A stretch of 64,000 bases of DNA from Pseudomonas sp. P8_229 (lineage in GTDB: Bacteria; Pseudomonadota; Gammaproteobacteria; Pseudomonadales; Pseudomonadaceae), in contig NZ_CP125378.1 in the NCBI RefSeq assembly GCF_034008635.1, forward strand, positions 1,168,001-1,232,000, in the 5' to 3' direction. This document shows positions 31,094-41,264 of the stretch, piece after piece. The notes beneath the pieces were generated by a model. It made no database searches and had not been told where the DNA came from. It saw only the letters and a program-made list of their open reading frames with translations. The translations under genes were made by a program, and so were the position numbers. Every line of letters starts with the position of its first letter. Positions within the stretch are counted from its first letter, which is position 1.

Positions 31094-32113
31094 TCAATAG
31101 CGGTTGGGCTCCATTTCCAGCTCGACATTGAAACGTTCGGCAATATCTTTCTGGATGCGTTGCGCCAGCTCCAGCAATTGCAGGCCGGTGGCCGCGCCGT
31201 AGTTGACCAGCACCAGCGCCTGCAACTTATGCACGCCGGCATCGGCCTCACGGAAACCTTTCCAGCCGGCGCGCTCGATCAGCCAACCAGCGGCCAGTTT
31301 CATCTGCCCGTCCGGTTGCACGTAAGCCACCAGATCCGGGTGCAGCTGTTTGATCTGCGCCACCAGCGCCGCCGGCACCAACGGGTTCTTGAAGAAGCTG
31401 CCGGCATTACCGAGCACCGCAGGGTCCGGCAGTTTTTCGCTGCGGATGCTGCAGATCGCGCGACTGACGTCGCTTGGCGTTGGTTGCTCGATGCCCTGCT
31501 CGGTCAGGCGCTGACGCACTGGCCCGTATTCCAGGTGCAAGTGAGCTACGCGGTCGAGGTTGAAGCGCACGCGCAGGATCAGCCAACGCCCCGGCTGCTG
31601 CTTGAACAGGCTGTCGCGGTAGGCGAAGTTGCATTCTTCCAGGCTGAAGTCGCGCAACTCGCCGGTCTGACGATCCAGCGCGGTGAGGCCGGCGAACACA
31701 TCCTTGATCTCGACCCCGTAGGCACCGATGTTCTGCATCGGCGCCGCCCCCACGGTACCAGGGATCAGGCTGAGGTTTTCCAGACCGGAAAAACCCTGCG
31801 CCAGCGTGTGCTGCACGAACGGGTGCCATGGCTCGCCGGCTTCCGCCTCGATCACCACGCGGTCGCCGTCGTCGCTGATCAGCCGAATGCCACGAGTCGC
31901 CATGCGCAACACCAGCGCCGGAATATCAGCGGTCAGCAGCAGGTTGCTGCCACCACCGATCACCAGCAATGGCACGTCGTTCGCTGTGGCATACGCCAGC
32001 GCTTCACGGACATCGGCGTCGCTATGGGCTTCGGCAAACAACTGCGCGCGAACGTCGACGCCGAAACTGTTGAACGGTTTCAGCGAAACCTGTGATTGAA
32101 GCTGCAAACTCAT
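31094..32113 (-). CDS. murB: UDP-N-acetylenolpyruvoylglucosamine reductase
   Basis: FAD enzyme of peptidoglycan precursor synthesis, 339 residues, type I MurB. The FAD-binding segment VIGGGSNLLL, the LIPGTVGAAPMQNIGAYG loop, the catalytic Tyr/Ser region YRDSLFK and GNAGSFFKNP are present. It overlaps the phosphatase gene by four bases and is the last gene of the block. Confidence 0.96.
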   Translation of the reverse strand: MSLQLQSQVSLKPFNSFGVDVRAQLFAEAHSDADVREALAYATANDVPLLVIGGGSNLLLTADIPALVLRMATRGIRLISDDGDRVVIEAEAGEPWHPFVQHTLAQGFSGLENLSLIPGTVGAAPMQNIGAYGVEIKDVFAGLTALDRQTGELRDFSLEECNFAYRDSLFKQQPGRWLILRVRFNLDRVAHLHLEYGPVRQRLTEQGIEQPTPSDVSRAICSIRSEKLPDPAVLGNAGSFFKNPLVPAALVAQIKQLHPDLVAYVQPDGQMKLAAGWLIERAGWKGFREADAGVHKLQALVLVNYGAATGLQLLELAQRIQKDIAERFNVELEMEPNRY

Positions 32114-32574
32114 AACCGACCCTTCACTTCGATCAACAGTTGGTCACAGGCCGCCTCGATCAGATCCAGCACCTGTTCGAAGCCCTGATCGCCGTCGTAA
32201 TACGGATCCGGCACTTCATCGACCACACCGGCATAACGACGCAGGAACAGATCCAGTTCGGCCTTGCCGGTGGATGGCTGCAAGGCCTTGAGGTTGCGCA
32301 GGTTGCTGTTGTCCATGGCCAGAATCAGGTCGTAACTGGCGAAATCGGCGCGGCTGACCTGCTGCGCACGTTGCGCCGACAGGTCATAACCACGCACTTT
32401 GGCCGCGGCCTGGCTGCGTTTGTCCGGCGGGTTGCCGACGTGCCAGTCACCGGTGCCGGCGGAGGCCACTTCGACCTGGTCTGCCAGCCCGGCTTCGCGC
32501 AACTTGTGACGCAACACGCCTTCAGCGGTGGGCGAGCGGCAGATGTTGCCCAGGCACACGAACAGAACGCGCAT
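32110..32574 (-). CDS. low molecular weight protein-tyrosine phosphatase
   Basis: Phosphatase of 154 residues. The P-loop VCLGNICRSPTAEG (Cys-x5-Arg) starts near residue 6 and the general acid Asp is in EVPDPYYDG. Its place between kdsB and murB is conserved in pseudomonads (ptpA). No partner kinase gene lies here, and the substrate is unknown. Confidence 0.93.
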   Translation of the reverse strand: MRVLFVCLGNICRSPTAEGVLRHKLREAGLADQVEVASAGTGDWHVGNPPDKRSQAAAKVRGYDLSAQRAQQVSRADFASYDLILAMDNSNLRNLKALQPSTGKAELDLFLRRYAGVVDEVPDPYYDGDQGFEQVLDLIEAACDQLLIEVKGRL

Positions 32575-33338
32575 CAGGCCCCCAGCAGGCGACGAACGCG
32601 CTCGAGGTCTTCAACAGTGTCGACGCCGGTCGGCGGCGCGATCAACGCGTCGGCCACATGAATCCGCACGCCATGCCACAAGGCACGCAGTTGCTCGAGG
32701 GATTCAGTGTTCTCCAGCCAGCACGGGCCCCAGCTCACGAAGTCCTGGAGGAACCCGGCGCGGTAGGCATAAATGCCGATGTGGCGACGGTAAGGCACGC
32801 CTTCGGGCAACTGCTCGCGGCTCTTGGCGAAGGCATCGCGGGCCCACGGCAAGGTTGCGCGGCTGAAAGTCAGCGCCAGGCCGTTAAGGTCGCTGACGAC
32901 CTTGACCACGTTCGGGTTGAACAGGGTCTCAATGTCTTCGATCGGCTCAGCCAGTGTGGCCATGCGCGCTTCGGTGTGGGCTGCGAGGTTGGCGGCCACC
33001 TGATCGATCACGCTCGGTGGGATCAGTGGCTCGTCGCCTTGCACGTTGACCACGATCGCGTCAGGCGCAAGGCCCAGCTTTGCCGCGACTTCGGCCAGAC
33101 GGTCAGTCCCGGAATTATGGTCTTCACGGGTCAGCACCACTTCAGCGCCGAAACCCTGGCACGCCTCGACGATGCGCGCATCGTCAGTCGCCACCACCAC
33201 ACGGCTGGCACTGCTTTTGCTCGCCTGTTCCCAGACGTGCTGGATCATCGGCTTGCCGGCGATGTCCAGCAGCGGTTTGCCCGGCAGGCGGGTCGAGGCG
33301 TAACGCGACGGGATGACAACGGTGAAGGCAGTGGTCAT
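32574..33338 (-). CDS. kdsB: 3-deoxy-manno-octulosonate cytidylyltransferase
   Basis: Makes CMP-Kdo for lipopolysaccharide core synthesis, 254 residues. The N-terminal [14 protein letters not shown], the VQGDEPLI metal site and GIYAYR are typical KdsB motifs. It overlaps the Trm112-like gene by four bases and the phosphatase gene by one base. Confidence 0.96.
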   Translation of the reverse strand: MTTAFTVVIPSRYASTRLPGKPLLDIAGKPMIQHVWEQASKSSASRVVVATDDARIVEACQGFGAEVVLTREDHNSGTDRLAEVAAKLGLAPDAIVVNVQGDEPLIPPSVIDQVAANLAAHTEARMATLAEPIEDIETLFNPNVVKVVSDLNGLALTFSRATLPWARDAFAKSREQLPEGVPYRRHIGIYAYRAGFLQDFVSWGPCWLENTESLEQLRALWHGVRIHVADALIAPPTGVDTVEDLERVRRLLGA

Positions 33339-33520
33339 TTATCCAGACGCTCGTCAGTGGTCAGGGTGCGCGCTTCGCTTTCGAGCATCACCGGGATGCC
33401 GTCGCGGATCGGATAGGCCAGGCCTGCGCCCTTGCTGATCAGTTCGGTCTTGTCGGCGCTGAGCTTGAGCGGGCCTTTGCAGATCGGGCACGCGAGGATG
33501 TCGAGCAATTTGGTGTCCAT
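33335..33520 (-). CDS. Trm112 family zinc protein (YcaR)
   Basis: Protein of 61 residues ([19 protein letters not shown] start). The CPIC pair is kept but the second Cys pair of eukaryotic Trm112 is absent, as in bacterial YcaR proteins. The role is not established; it always lies between lpxK and kdsB. Confidence 0.88.
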   Translation of the reverse strand: MDTKLLDILACPICKGPLKLSADKTELISKGAGLAYPIRDGIPVMLESEARTLTTDERLDK

Positions 33521-33541
33521 GAACATTCCCTGGATAAAGAG

Positions 33542-34552
33542 TTAAGGCAAAAGACGATCGGGCAGCAGGCGCATCAACTGGGTGTCGAACCAGGCCACGA
33601 AGGCCGGTGACGGCACGGCATCGACCGCCAGATACCACCAGTCGTCAGCCGCGAAGGCACGGCACTTCACCGCGTCCTTTTCGGTCATCACCAACGGCAA
33701 TGACGGTGTGAAATTCAAGGCCTGCACGCTGTATTCGGCGTGGTCGGCAAACGCATGGGGGATTGCCCGCCAGTCTAGCGCTTCGAGTGTATTGAAGAAA
33801 CGTTGCGGATTGCCGATCCCGGCCACCGCGTGCACCGATTGCCCGGGCGCAAAATACTCCAGCGGTTTGCGTTCGCCGCTGCGCAGATTGACCAGCGCGG
33901 TCGGTTGCAGGCGAAACGCGAAGCCGTCGTCGCGGTCTGCGGTGGCGCCGTTGAACAGCACGCCGTCGACGCTTTGCAGGCGCTCGATCGGCTCGCGCAA
34001 CGGACCTGCCGGCAGGCAGCGTTTATTGCCCAGGCCTCGAGCAGCGTCGATCAGCACCAGCTCCAGATCGCGGGCCAGACGGTAATGCTGCATGCCATCG
34101 TCGGAGAGGATCAGGTCCAGCGGTTCACTGGCGAGCAGGGCTTTGACTGCAGCGCTGCGATCAGGGTCGATCATCAACGGCACACCGGTGCGCTGCACGA
34201 TCAGCAGCGGTTCGTCACCCGCGATGTCTGCGCCTTGGTTGGCCTCGACCCGCCACGGCATTTGCGGCGGTTTGGCACCGTAGCCACGACTGACCACGCC
34301 AACGCGCAAGCCGCTGCGCCGACAGTGTTCGATCAACCACAGGATCATCGGCGTTTTGCCAGTGCCGCCGACGGTGATATTGCCGACCACAATCAGCGGC
34401 ACTGGCGGCTGATAGATCTGGCCTTCGCCATCGAGAAAGCGCTGGCGTTTGTTGACCACCACGCGGCGGTAGAGCATTTCCAGCGGCCGCAGCAATGTCA
34501 GGGCCGGATGCCCTTGATACCACGCGGCGAGCAAGCGATCGGACAGGCTCAT
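33542..34552 (-). CDS. lpxK: tetraacyldisaccharide 4'-kinase
   Basis: Inner-membrane kinase making lipid IVA, 336 residues. The P-loop [14 protein letters not shown] sits near residue 56-70 and the Walker B region [18 protein letters not shown] follows. Its start overlaps the exbD stop (TGATG). It belongs to the exbB-exbD-lpxK-kdsB-murB block. Confidence 0.96.
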   Translation of the reverse strand: MSLSDRLLAAWYQGHPALTLLRPLEMLYRRVVVNKRQRFLDGEGQIYQPPVPLIVVGNITVGGTGKTPMILWLIEHCRRSGLRVGVVSRGYGAKPPQMPWRVEANQGADIAGDEPLLIVQRTGVPLMIDPDRSAAVKALLASEPLDLILSDDGMQHYRLARDLELVLIDAARGLGNKRCLPAGPLREPIERLQSVDGVLFNGATADRDDGFAFRLQPTALVNLRSGERKPLEYFAPGQSVHAVAGIGNPQRFFNTLEALDWRAIPHAFADHAEYSVQALNFTPSLPLVMTEKDAVKCRAFAADDWWYLAVDAVPSPAFVAWFDTQLMRLLPDRLLP

Positions 34553-34980
34553 CAGGATTTGGGCGCCGCCTCGACCGTGGTCATGCGCAGATGGCTGAAA
34601 CCGAGTTTGCCGGCCGCGTCCATGGCGGTGATCACCGCTTGGTGTTGGGTCTTGCCGTCGGCACTGATCGACAACGGCATGTTGGTGTCACCGTTGGCTT
34701 CTTTCTGCATGGCTTCCATCAGTGTCGCCAGATCGTTCTTCGGCAACACCTTGTTGTTCACCGAGTACACGCCTTCGGCGCTGATCGCGACATCCAGTTG
34801 TTTGAGCTGCTGGTCTTCGGCGGGTGATCCGCTGACCGACTCTGGCAGATCGACGCGCAACTGGGTTTCGCGGGTGAAGGTGGTGGTCACCACGAAAAAC
34901 AGCAACAGGATGAACACCACGTCGATCAGCGACGCGAGGTTGATGTCTATCGTTTCCCGGGGTTTGCGACGGAATTTCAC
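34552..34980 (-). CDS. exbD: ExbD/TolR family biopolymer transporter
   Basis: Protein of 142 residues with one membrane helix near residues 15-38 ([19 protein letters not shown]) that carries the conserved channel Asp. The periplasmic part is TolR/ExbD-like. With ExbB it forms a proton-driven motor that could energise a TonB-like or envelope transport process; the constant linkage to lpxK suggests an envelope role. It overlaps exbB by four bases. Confidence 0.9.
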   Translation of the reverse strand: MKFRRKPRETIDINLASLIDVVFILLLFFVVTTTFTRETQLRVDLPESVSGSPAEDQQLKQLDVAISAEGVYSVNNKVLPKNDLATLMEAMQKEANGDTNMPLSISADGKTQHQAVITAMDAAGKLGFSHLRMTTVEAAPKS

Positions 34981-35612
34981 GCTTTGTCCCCGGCCAGATC
35001 GACGTCACGGTCGCCCTGCACCACTTCGACCAGTTTGATCGCTTCCTGCTCCATGCCCACCACCAGCTCGTCGATGCGGCGTTGCAGGAACCGGTGGAAG
35101 AACACCGACGGGATACCCACCATCAGGCCCGCCGCCGTAGTGATCAGCGCCTTGGAGATACCGCCAGCCAGTACCGAAGCATTGGTGGTCATGCCGGAGC
35201 CGGTGAAGGCGCTGAAAATGTCGATCATGCCCAGCACCGTACCCAACAGGCCCAGCAACGGCGACATGGCGGCGATGGTGCCCAGCGCGTTGACGTAGCG
35301 TTCGAGCTCGTGAATCACCCGCGCGGCGGCTTCTTCGATGCATTCCTTCATGATCTCGCGACCATGCTTGGAGTTGGCCAGGCCCGCCGCGAGGATTTCA
35401 CCCAGCGGCGAGTTGACGCGCAACTCCTTGAGTTTTTCTTTGTTGAGCTGCTTGTCCTTGATCCAGACCCAGACCTGGCCCAGCAGATGCTCGGGGGTGA
35501 CGCGACTGGCGCGCAGGGTCCACAGGCGCTCGGCGACGATCGCCATGGCCGCGATGGAACTCAGAATGATCGGCAACATCATCCAGCCGCCGGATTTGAC
35601 CAATTCCCACAC
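34977..35612 (-). CDS. exbB: ExbB/TolQ/MotA family proton channel
   Basis: Membrane protein of 211 residues with three helices (residues about 9-29, about 115-140 and about 155-180). The motif GTIAAMSPLLGLLGTVLGMIDIF and the conserved Thr in SKALITTAAGLMVGIP are typical. The start is set at the GTG at 35612 (VWELVKSGGWMMLP), which gives the length of orthologues; a much longer open frame upstream belongs to the comEC shadow. Confidence 0.9.
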   Translation of the reverse strand: MWELVKSGGWMMLPIILSSIAAMAIVAERLWTLRASRVTPEHLLGQVWVWIKDKQLNKEKLKELRVNSPLGEILAAGLANSKHGREIMKECIEEAAARVIHELERYVNALGTIAAMSPLLGLLGTVLGMIDIFSAFTGSGMTTNASVLAGGISKALITTAAGLMVGIPSVFFHRFLQRRIDELVVGMEQEAIKLVEVVQGDRDVDLAGDKA

Positions 35613-35713
35613 AGTGACAGTCCCCTCGAAAAAGTGCGCCACTTTACCATACCGGTTCGCGATTAAGACCCGCTGCCCCGACGACCGTGATGTCGCAAGC
35701 GTGCCTGCGCCGA

Positions 35714-37948
35714 TCAACGGGCCGACACGGGCGGAACACGCCAGAAACGCCGCTGCTGACGCATTGTCCACGGCGCGTTGAAGGTCCCCAGTTGCAGATG
35801 AATGGCGCCATGTTCGGCGCTGTCGTAAATGCGCAGGCGCTGTTTGCGATAACGCGCGAGCACGGTGGGATGCGGGTGGCCGAACGAATTGCCCTGGCCT
35901 CGGGAGATCAGCACTGTTTCGGGCTGCAGGGTTTTGAGCAGCGCCATGGATGACGAACTGCGGCTGCCATGATGCGGTGCCTGCAGCCATTGCGTGGGGA
36001 CGGCCAACGGGCTGTCGAGCAGGAGGCGTTCGGCGCGGGTGTCGATATCGCCGGTGAGCAGCAGGCGCTCGCCATTGGCCTCGATCTGCAGCACACAGGA
36101 ACGCTGGTTGCTGTCGTGCGCGTCGGCCCACTGCCAGAGTTGGAAACGCACACCGTCCCATTGCCATTGCCGGCCACTGTCACACGTCCCGGCGTTCAGT
36201 TGGGCGGGCAATCCCGGCGGATCGCCACTGATCACTTGAATCACCGGCAAGCGGCGCGCCACCGCCAAAGCGCCGCCGGCATGATCGGCATCGGCATGAC
36301 TGAGCAACATCATGTCCAGATGTTCGACGCCAAGCTTGCGCAGTGCCGGCAACACCACCCGCTCGCCGATATCGAAATCGCCGAAACGCGGCCCGGCGTC
36401 GTAGAGTACGGCGTGATGACGGGTGCGGATCAGAATCGCCAGGCCTTGACCGACATCGAGCTGCCAGACATCGGCCACGTCCTCGGGCAGTCGCTCACGC
36501 GGCGGCACCACCAGCATCAATAGCAACGGCCAGCCCAGGGACCGCATCGGTACTCCACGTGGCAGCAGCAACATCACTGCACCGAGGCTGCCCAGCATCC
36601 AGACCCACCACGAGACTGAGGCTGGAATCCACGCCGGCCATTGTCCGGCAATCAGCGCCAGGCCGCGAAACAGCACATCGATCAGTCCACCTGCCAGCCA
36701 CAACAGACCTTCGCCGACATAGGGCACTGGTAACAGCGCCGTGCCGAGCAGCGCCGGTGGCAACACGACGAAGCTGACCCACGGTACCGCCAGCAAATTC
36801 GCCAGCGGTCCGCTGAGGCTGATCGGCAGGTTCAGCGCCAGCAACACCGGGCACAGGCCAATCGCAATCAGCCATTGCGCGCGGGTCCAGGTCTGCCACC
36901 AGCGCCACGCGCCAAGGCGGCTGCCGAAGGTGAAAATCAGCACCGCCACCGCCGCGAAAGACAACCAGAAACCCGGGCGCAGGCTGGCCAACGGATCAAG
37001 CAACAGCACCGCATTGAACGCCAGCAACAGCGGCCACCACGCACCGAGATGGCGAAAGCGCAGACGCCACAGCAGCACCAGCCCGACCATCACGCAGGCC
37101 CGTTGCACCGGCACCTCAAACCCGGCCAGCACCCCGTAACCCAATGCCGCCGCAAACGCCAGACCACAGGCCCAGGGCAGCCAGGGCCAGCGCAGCGGCC
37201 ACAACCCAAAACGCGCCAACCCGGCGACCAGCAGATACATCACCGCCGCCAAAAGTCCGATGTGCTGGCCGGAGATCACCAACAAATGCACGGTGCCGGT
37301 GTCCTGCAGGGTCTGCCAATCCTCGCGGCTGAGCCCGGAACCGTCGCCCAGCACCAGCGCCGCCAATGCACCGCCCCGGCCCTGAGCGTCCACTTCAAGC
37401 AAGCGCTGACGAATGCTGTCGCGCCACGCCCAACTCGCCTCGGCAAGGCGCTGACCATCCTTGACCGTGCCGGTCGCGCCGATGCGTTGCGCCAGCAGCC
37501 AGGCTTCGTAATCGAAGGCATCGGGATTGAGCAAGCCGCCGGGGCGCTTGAGCTTCACCGCCAGGCGCCAGCGCTCGCCGCTGTTGAGCGGCGGCCCGGC
37601 GTACCACGCCAACCGCATCAATGACGGCAGTGTCGCGTGCCGCGAGCGGGCATCGGCCAACTCGAAACGCACCACACCGTCGCTGGACTGCGGCAACCCC
37701 ACCACCCGCCCTTCGATCCAGCGCGTTTCGCCATCGAGCGGTTGCGGCAACCGATCATTCAGCGCCCACTGCGCGCTGACACAGGCCCAGGTGAAACCGA
37801 ACAGCAAAAATGCCAACGGATAGCTGCGAAACGGCAGCAACATCAGCCCCACCACGGGCAACAACATCAGTAACCCGACCGGCGGTAAAACCGGTAAAAA
37901 AACCACCACCAGCAGACCGGCTGCCAGCGCCATCATCCCTGTGCGCAT
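35714..37948 (-). CDS. comEC: ComEC/Rec2 DNA-uptake channel
   Basis: Polytopic inner-membrane protein of 744 residues that moves single-stranded DNA into the cytoplasm in naturally competent bacteria. The N-terminal part has several helices and a DUF4131-like OB region, then the competence domain (HLLVISGQHIGLLAAVMYL). The C-terminal metallo-beta-lactamase domain has LSHADADHAGGAL and HHGSRSS. All motifs and the frame are intact. The gene lies upstream of exbB with 101 bases between. Confidence 0.93.
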   Translation of the reverse strand: MRTGMMALAAGLLVVVFLPVLPPVGLLMLLPVVGLMLLPFRSYPLAFLLFGFTWACVSAQWALNDRLPQPLDGETRWIEGRVVGLPQSSDGVVRFELADARSRHATLPSLMRLAWYAGPPLNSGERWRLAVKLKRPGGLLNPDAFDYEAWLLAQRIGATGTVKDGQRLAEASWAWRDSIRQRLLEVDAQGRGGALAALVLGDGSGLSREDWQTLQDTGTVHLLVISGQHIGLLAAVMYLLVAGLARFGLWPLRWPWLPWACGLAFAAALGYGVLAGFEVPVQRACVMVGLVLLWRLRFRHLGAWWPLLLAFNAVLLLDPLASLRPGFWLSFAAVAVLIFTFGSRLGAWRWWQTWTRAQWLIAIGLCPVLLALNLPISLSGPLANLLAVPWVSFVVLPPALLGTALLPVPYVGEGLLWLAGGLIDVLFRGLALIAGQWPAWIPASVSWWVWMLGSLGAVMLLLPRGVPMRSLGWPLLLMLVVPPRERLPEDVADVWQLDVGQGLAILIRTRHHAVLYDAGPRFGDFDIGERVVLPALRKLGVEHLDMMLLSHADADHAGGALAVARRLPVIQVISGDPPGLPAQLNAGTCDSGRQWQWDGVRFQLWQWADAHDSNQRSCVLQIEANGERLLLTGDIDTRAERLLLDSPLAVPTQWLQAPHHGSRSSSSMALLKTLQPETVLISRGQGNSFGHPHPTVLARYRKQRLRIYDSAEHGAIHLQLGTFNAPWTMRQQRRFWRVPPVSAR

Positions 37949-38083
37949 ACGCCCGTCCTTGAGAGTTACTCCTTAGGCGTAGCCGTTGCGAAGCCAGCTC
38001 GTCGTCAACAATTGTCACAAAGTCTGAATGGGCGCTTCGTAGAATCCAGACATACTTGCCGCCTTAACCGACCGAGAAGCCTT

Positions 38084-38602
38084 ATGCCCCGGCGCTTATT
38101 CAAACGTTACATGCCCGATCCGACGAGCATCAGGGAACACAAATCCTTACGCTTTCTCGGCAAGTTGCTGCATGACCCGAACCTCTGGCACCTCAATCGT
38201 CACTCGGTGGCCCGGGCGATGGCCGTTGGCCTGTTCGCCGCGTTCCTGCCGATTCCGGCGCAGATGCTGGTGGCGGCAGCGCTGGCGATCACCGTGCGTG
38301 GCAACATGCCGATTGCCGTCAGCCTGGTGTGGCTGACCAACCCGATCACCATGCCGGCGGTGTTCTTCTGCACCTATCAGGCCGGGGCCTGGTTGATGGA
38401 TGTGCCCGCCCGCACCCTGCCCGATTCGTTGACCTGGGAATGGATCAGCGGCGAACTCTCGACGTTGTGGCAGCCGTTCTTGCTCGGCTCGGTGGTGTGT
38501 GGCCTGGTGCTTGGTGCCCTCGCCTACTTTGCGGTGATGCTGTACTGGCGCTGGTGGGTAGCGCGGCAATGGGCGCGGCGCAAGAAAAACCGCAAGGCAT
38601 GA
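38084..38602 (+). CDS. DUF2062 membrane protein
   Basis: Protein of 172 residues with two or three membrane helices in the DUF2062 domain (RHSVARAMAVGLFAAFLPIP, WLTNPITMPAVF). The ATG at 38084 (MPRRLFKRYMPDP) is chosen. It is divergent from comEC. Function is unknown; homologues lie beside comEC in other pseudomonads. A terminator follows. Confidence 0.88.
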   Translation: MPRRLFKRYMPDPTSIREHKSLRFLGKLLHDPNLWHLNRHSVARAMAVGLFAAFLPIPAQMLVAAALAITVRGNMPIAVSLVWLTNPITMPAVFFCTYQAGAWLMDVPARTLPDSLTWEWISGELSTLWQPFLLGSVVCGLVLGALAYFAVMLYWRWWVARQWARRKKNRKA

Positions 38603-38606
38603 ATGT

Positions 38607-38640
38607 AAAACGGCCTCCGCAAGGGAGGCCGTTTTGTTTT
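38607..38640 (+). terminator. terminator after the DUF2062 gene
   Basis: AAAACGGCCTCC-GCAAG-GGAGGCCGTTTT followed by more T. Confidence 0.9.
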
Positions 38641-38659
38641 GTGCTGTCTGGACTGACGC

Positions 38660-38737
38660 CTTCGCGAGCAAGCCCGCTCCCACATGAGGTCTGCGTCGTA
38701 ACACAGATCCAGTGTGGGAGCGGGCTTGCTCGCGAAG
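38660..38737. repeat. REPIN at the DUF2062/ABC exporter boundary
   Basis: Arms of 25 bases (CTTCGCGAGCAAGCCCGCTC... at 38660-38684 and the complement at 38713-38737) are perfect; the centre is unrelated. It has the same arm type as 6696-6761. Confidence 0.88.
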
Positions 38738-38756
38738 CAGTCGACGCGGTCTTGGA

Positions 38757-39536
38757 TCAGGTCCGCATCCCGCGCCCACTCACCAGCAACCGCGCGCAAC
38801 CGAGATACAGCACGACAGTCGCCACCAGCATAAAGGTGATCGCAATGCCGATCTTGATATCCGACACACCAAGAATGCCGTAACGGAACGCGTTGACCAT
38901 GTGCAGCACCGGGTTGGCCAGCGACACGGTCTGCCAGAACGGCGGCAGCAACGTGATCGAGTAGAACACCCCGCCGAGGTAGGTCAGCGGTGTCAGCACG
39001 AACGTCGGGATGATCGAGATGTCATCGAAGTTGCGCGCAAACACGGCGTTGATGAAGCCCAGCAGCGAGAAAATCGTTGCCGTCAGCACCACCACCAAAA
39101 TGGTCACACCCAAGTGATGCACCTGCAAATGGGTGAAGAACAGCGACAGAATGGTCACGATCACCCCGACCATCAGACCACGCAACACGCCGCCGATGGT
39201 GAAGCCGATCAGAATCGTGTGCGGCGACACCGGCGAGACCATCAGCTCCTCGATGGAACGCTGGAACTTGCTGCCGAAGAAACTCGACACCACGTTGCCG
39301 TAGGAGTTGGTGATTACCGACATCATGATCAGCCCCGGCACGATGTACTCCATGTAGGTGAAGCCACCCATATCGCCGATCTGCCGGCCGATCAGGTTAC
39401 CGAAGATCACGAAATACAGAACCATGGTGATCGCCGGCGGCAGCAGGGTCTGTGGCCAGATCCGCGTAAAGCGTTTGACCTCGCGGTAAACAATGGTCTG
39501 GAGGGCGACGAGGTTGGGCCGGAACTCGGAACTCAT
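38757..39536 (-). CDS. ABC-2 type exporter permease (YadH type)
   Basis: Membrane protein of 259 residues with six predicted helices and the ABC-2 motif SPVSPHTILIGFTIGGVLRG. It matches YadH-like permeases, paired with the YadG-like ATPase whose stop overlaps its start by four bases. The substrate is unknown. Confidence 0.9.
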   Translation of the reverse strand: MSSEFRPNLVALQTIVYREVKRFTRIWPQTLLPPAITMVLYFVIFGNLIGRQIGDMGGFTYMEYIVPGLIMMSVITNSYGNVVSSFFGSKFQRSIEELMVSPVSPHTILIGFTIGGVLRGLMVGVIVTILSLFFTHLQVHHLGVTILVVVLTATIFSLLGFINAVFARNFDDISIIPTFVLTPLTYLGGVFYSITLLPPFWQTVSLANPVLHMVNAFRYGILGVSDIKIGIAITFMLVATVVLYLGCARLLVSGRGMRT

Positions 39537-40465
39537 ACCGCCACCTTCGACAGATTTTTCTCCACCAGGGACACGAACAGCTCCTCGAGGCGATTGGTTT
39601 TGTTACGCAGGCTCAGCACTTCGATTTGCTGCTGCGCCAACTGGGTGAACAGCGCGGTGATGCCCATGGATTTGTCGACCTGGACCTCCAGGGTATGGCT
39701 GTCGAGCAAGCGAGCGGGATAGCCGATCAGTTGCGGTGCAGCGTTCAAGTCGTTTTTCAGGTCCAGCAGGAAGGTTTCGACGTGCAGTTGGCCCAGCAGT
39801 TGTTTCATGCTGGTGTTCTCGACGATGGTGCCGTGGTCGATGATGCCGATGTTGCGGCACAGCTGCTCAGCCTCCTCCAGATAATGCGTGGTGAGGATGA
39901 TGGTGATGCCTTTCTGGTTCAGCTCGGTGAGGAATGTCCACATCGAGCGACGCAGTTCGATGTCGACCCCGGCGGTCGGTTCATCGAGGATCAGCAGGCG
40001 CGGCTCATGCACCAGTGCGCGGGCAATCATCAGGCGCCGCTTCATGCCGCCGGACAGCGAGCGCGACGGCACATCACGCTTGTCCCACAGGCCGAGCTGG
40101 GTCAGGTACTGCTCGGCGCGTTCCTTGGCGATCTTCGCCGGGATGCCGTAGTAACCGGCCTGGGTCACGACGATGTCGAAGGTCTTTTCGAACTGGTTGA
40201 AGTTGAATTCCTGGGGCACGACGCCGATCGAGCGCTTGAGCGCCGCCGGGTTCTTGTCCAGGTCATGGCCGAAGATATTCACCGTGCCACTGGTCTTGTT
40301 GACCAGAGTCGAGAGAATGCCGATGGTGGTGGATTTGCCGGCACCGTTGGGGCCGAGCAAGGCGAAGAAATCACCTTCGGCAACGTCCAGATCGATACCA
40401 CTCAAGGCCTGGAACCCGTTGCCGTAGGTTTTGGTTAGCTGCCGGATGGACAGAGCGGAACTCAT
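39533..40465 (-). CDS. ABC transporter ATP-binding protein (YadG type)
   Basis: ATPase of 310 residues. Walker A LGPNGAGKST, signature LSGGMKRRL, Walker B LLILDEPTAGVD and the H-loop TTHYLEE are in order. The ATG at 40465 (MSSALSIRQLTKTYG) is used; the longer frame has no supporting similarity. Forms an exporter with the downstream permease. Confidence 0.92.
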   Translation of the reverse strand: MSSALSIRQLTKTYGNGFQALSGIDLDVAEGDFFALLGPNGAGKSTTIGILSTLVNKTSGTVNIFGHDLDKNPAALKRSIGVVPQEFNFNQFEKTFDIVVTQAGYYGIPAKIAKERAEQYLTQLGLWDKRDVPSRSLSGGMKRRLMIARALVHEPRLLILDEPTAGVDIELRRSMWTFLTELNQKGITIILTTHYLEEAEQLCRNIGIIDHGTIVENTSMKQLLGQLHVETFLLDLKNDLNAAPQLIGYPARLLDSHTLEVQVDKSMGITALFTQLAQQQIEVLSLRNKTNRLEELFVSLVEKNLSKVAV

Positions 40466-40597
40466 ATCTGATTTACGCACCAAGAAGGAAAGAAAGGAAA
40501 GGTCAGGCCGGGCGGCGAACAAAACAACCACGGCGCATGAGCGCAATGGTGCTTGCCGCCGCCACACAAGTACAGTCAAGTGTGTCGATAGTTATTA

Positions 40598-41221
40598 TCA
40601 AGTCAACGCGGTCATGACCGCTTTCTGATAGGCCGCACGCTGCTTCAAACGTGCGTACCAAGCCTCAAGACGCGGCTGCGAGGCGCGCTCGATGGGCATT
40701 TCGAACCAGGCATAAATGAAACTGCCGAGGGGAATATCGCCCATGCCGATTTCGTTTCCGGACAAATACGGCTGGCTGGCAAGCGCCTGCTCGGCCATGG
40801 CCAGCAGCGCCGTGCATTCCTTGATCCCAGCGTTGATTGCAGGCCAGTCCTGCTTGTCCGCCGGCGTACGCAGCACGCCCCAGAACACGGTGCGGAACGG
40901 CCCGGCGAAACTCGAGGTGGTCCAGTCCATCCATTTGTCAGCGATCGCCCGGGCTTGTGGATCTGCCGGGTACCACGCGCTGTTCGGCGCATGCCTGGCC
41001 AGCAGGTAACGCACGATGGCGTTGGACTCCCACAGCACGAACCCGTCATCCTCGATCACCGGTACTCGGCCGTTCGGGTTCATCGCCCGATATTCAGGCG
41101 TATCGACCACCCCGAAGGCACCACCGGCATCAATCGCCTCGTAGGCCAGGCCAAGTTCTTCGGCGGCCCACAGTGGTTTCCTGACATTCGATGAGTTTTT
41201 CCGTCCCCAGATCTTCAGCAT
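40598..41221 (-). CDS. glutathione S-transferase family protein
   Basis: Protein of 207 residues with an N-terminal thioredoxin-like domain (KIWGRKNSSNVRKPLW, then NGRVPVIEDDGFVLWESNAIVRYL, the cis-Pro and Glu-Ser glutathione motif) and a helical C-terminal domain. The catalytic position near residue 10 is Ser, suggesting a theta-like or reductive enzyme. The substrate is unknown. Confidence 0.88.
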   Translation of the reverse strand: MLKIWGRKNSSNVRKPLWAAEELGLAYEAIDAGGAFGVVDTPEYRAMNPNGRVPVIEDDGFVLWESNAIVRYLLARHAPNSAWYPADPQARAIADKWMDWTTSSFAGPFRTVFWGVLRTPADKQDWPAINAGIKECTALLAMAEQALASQPYLSGNEIGMGDIPLGSFIYAWFEMPIERASQPRLEAWYARLKQRAAYQKAVMTALT

Positions 41222-41264
41222 GACCGCCTCTTTTCAAATGCGTGGGCGAGCAGCATACGCCGGA

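Noticed and set aside
35613..36167. N-terminal extension of ExbB
   Set aside because: The extra residues come from an alternative frame of comEC; orthologues begin at the GTG at 35612.
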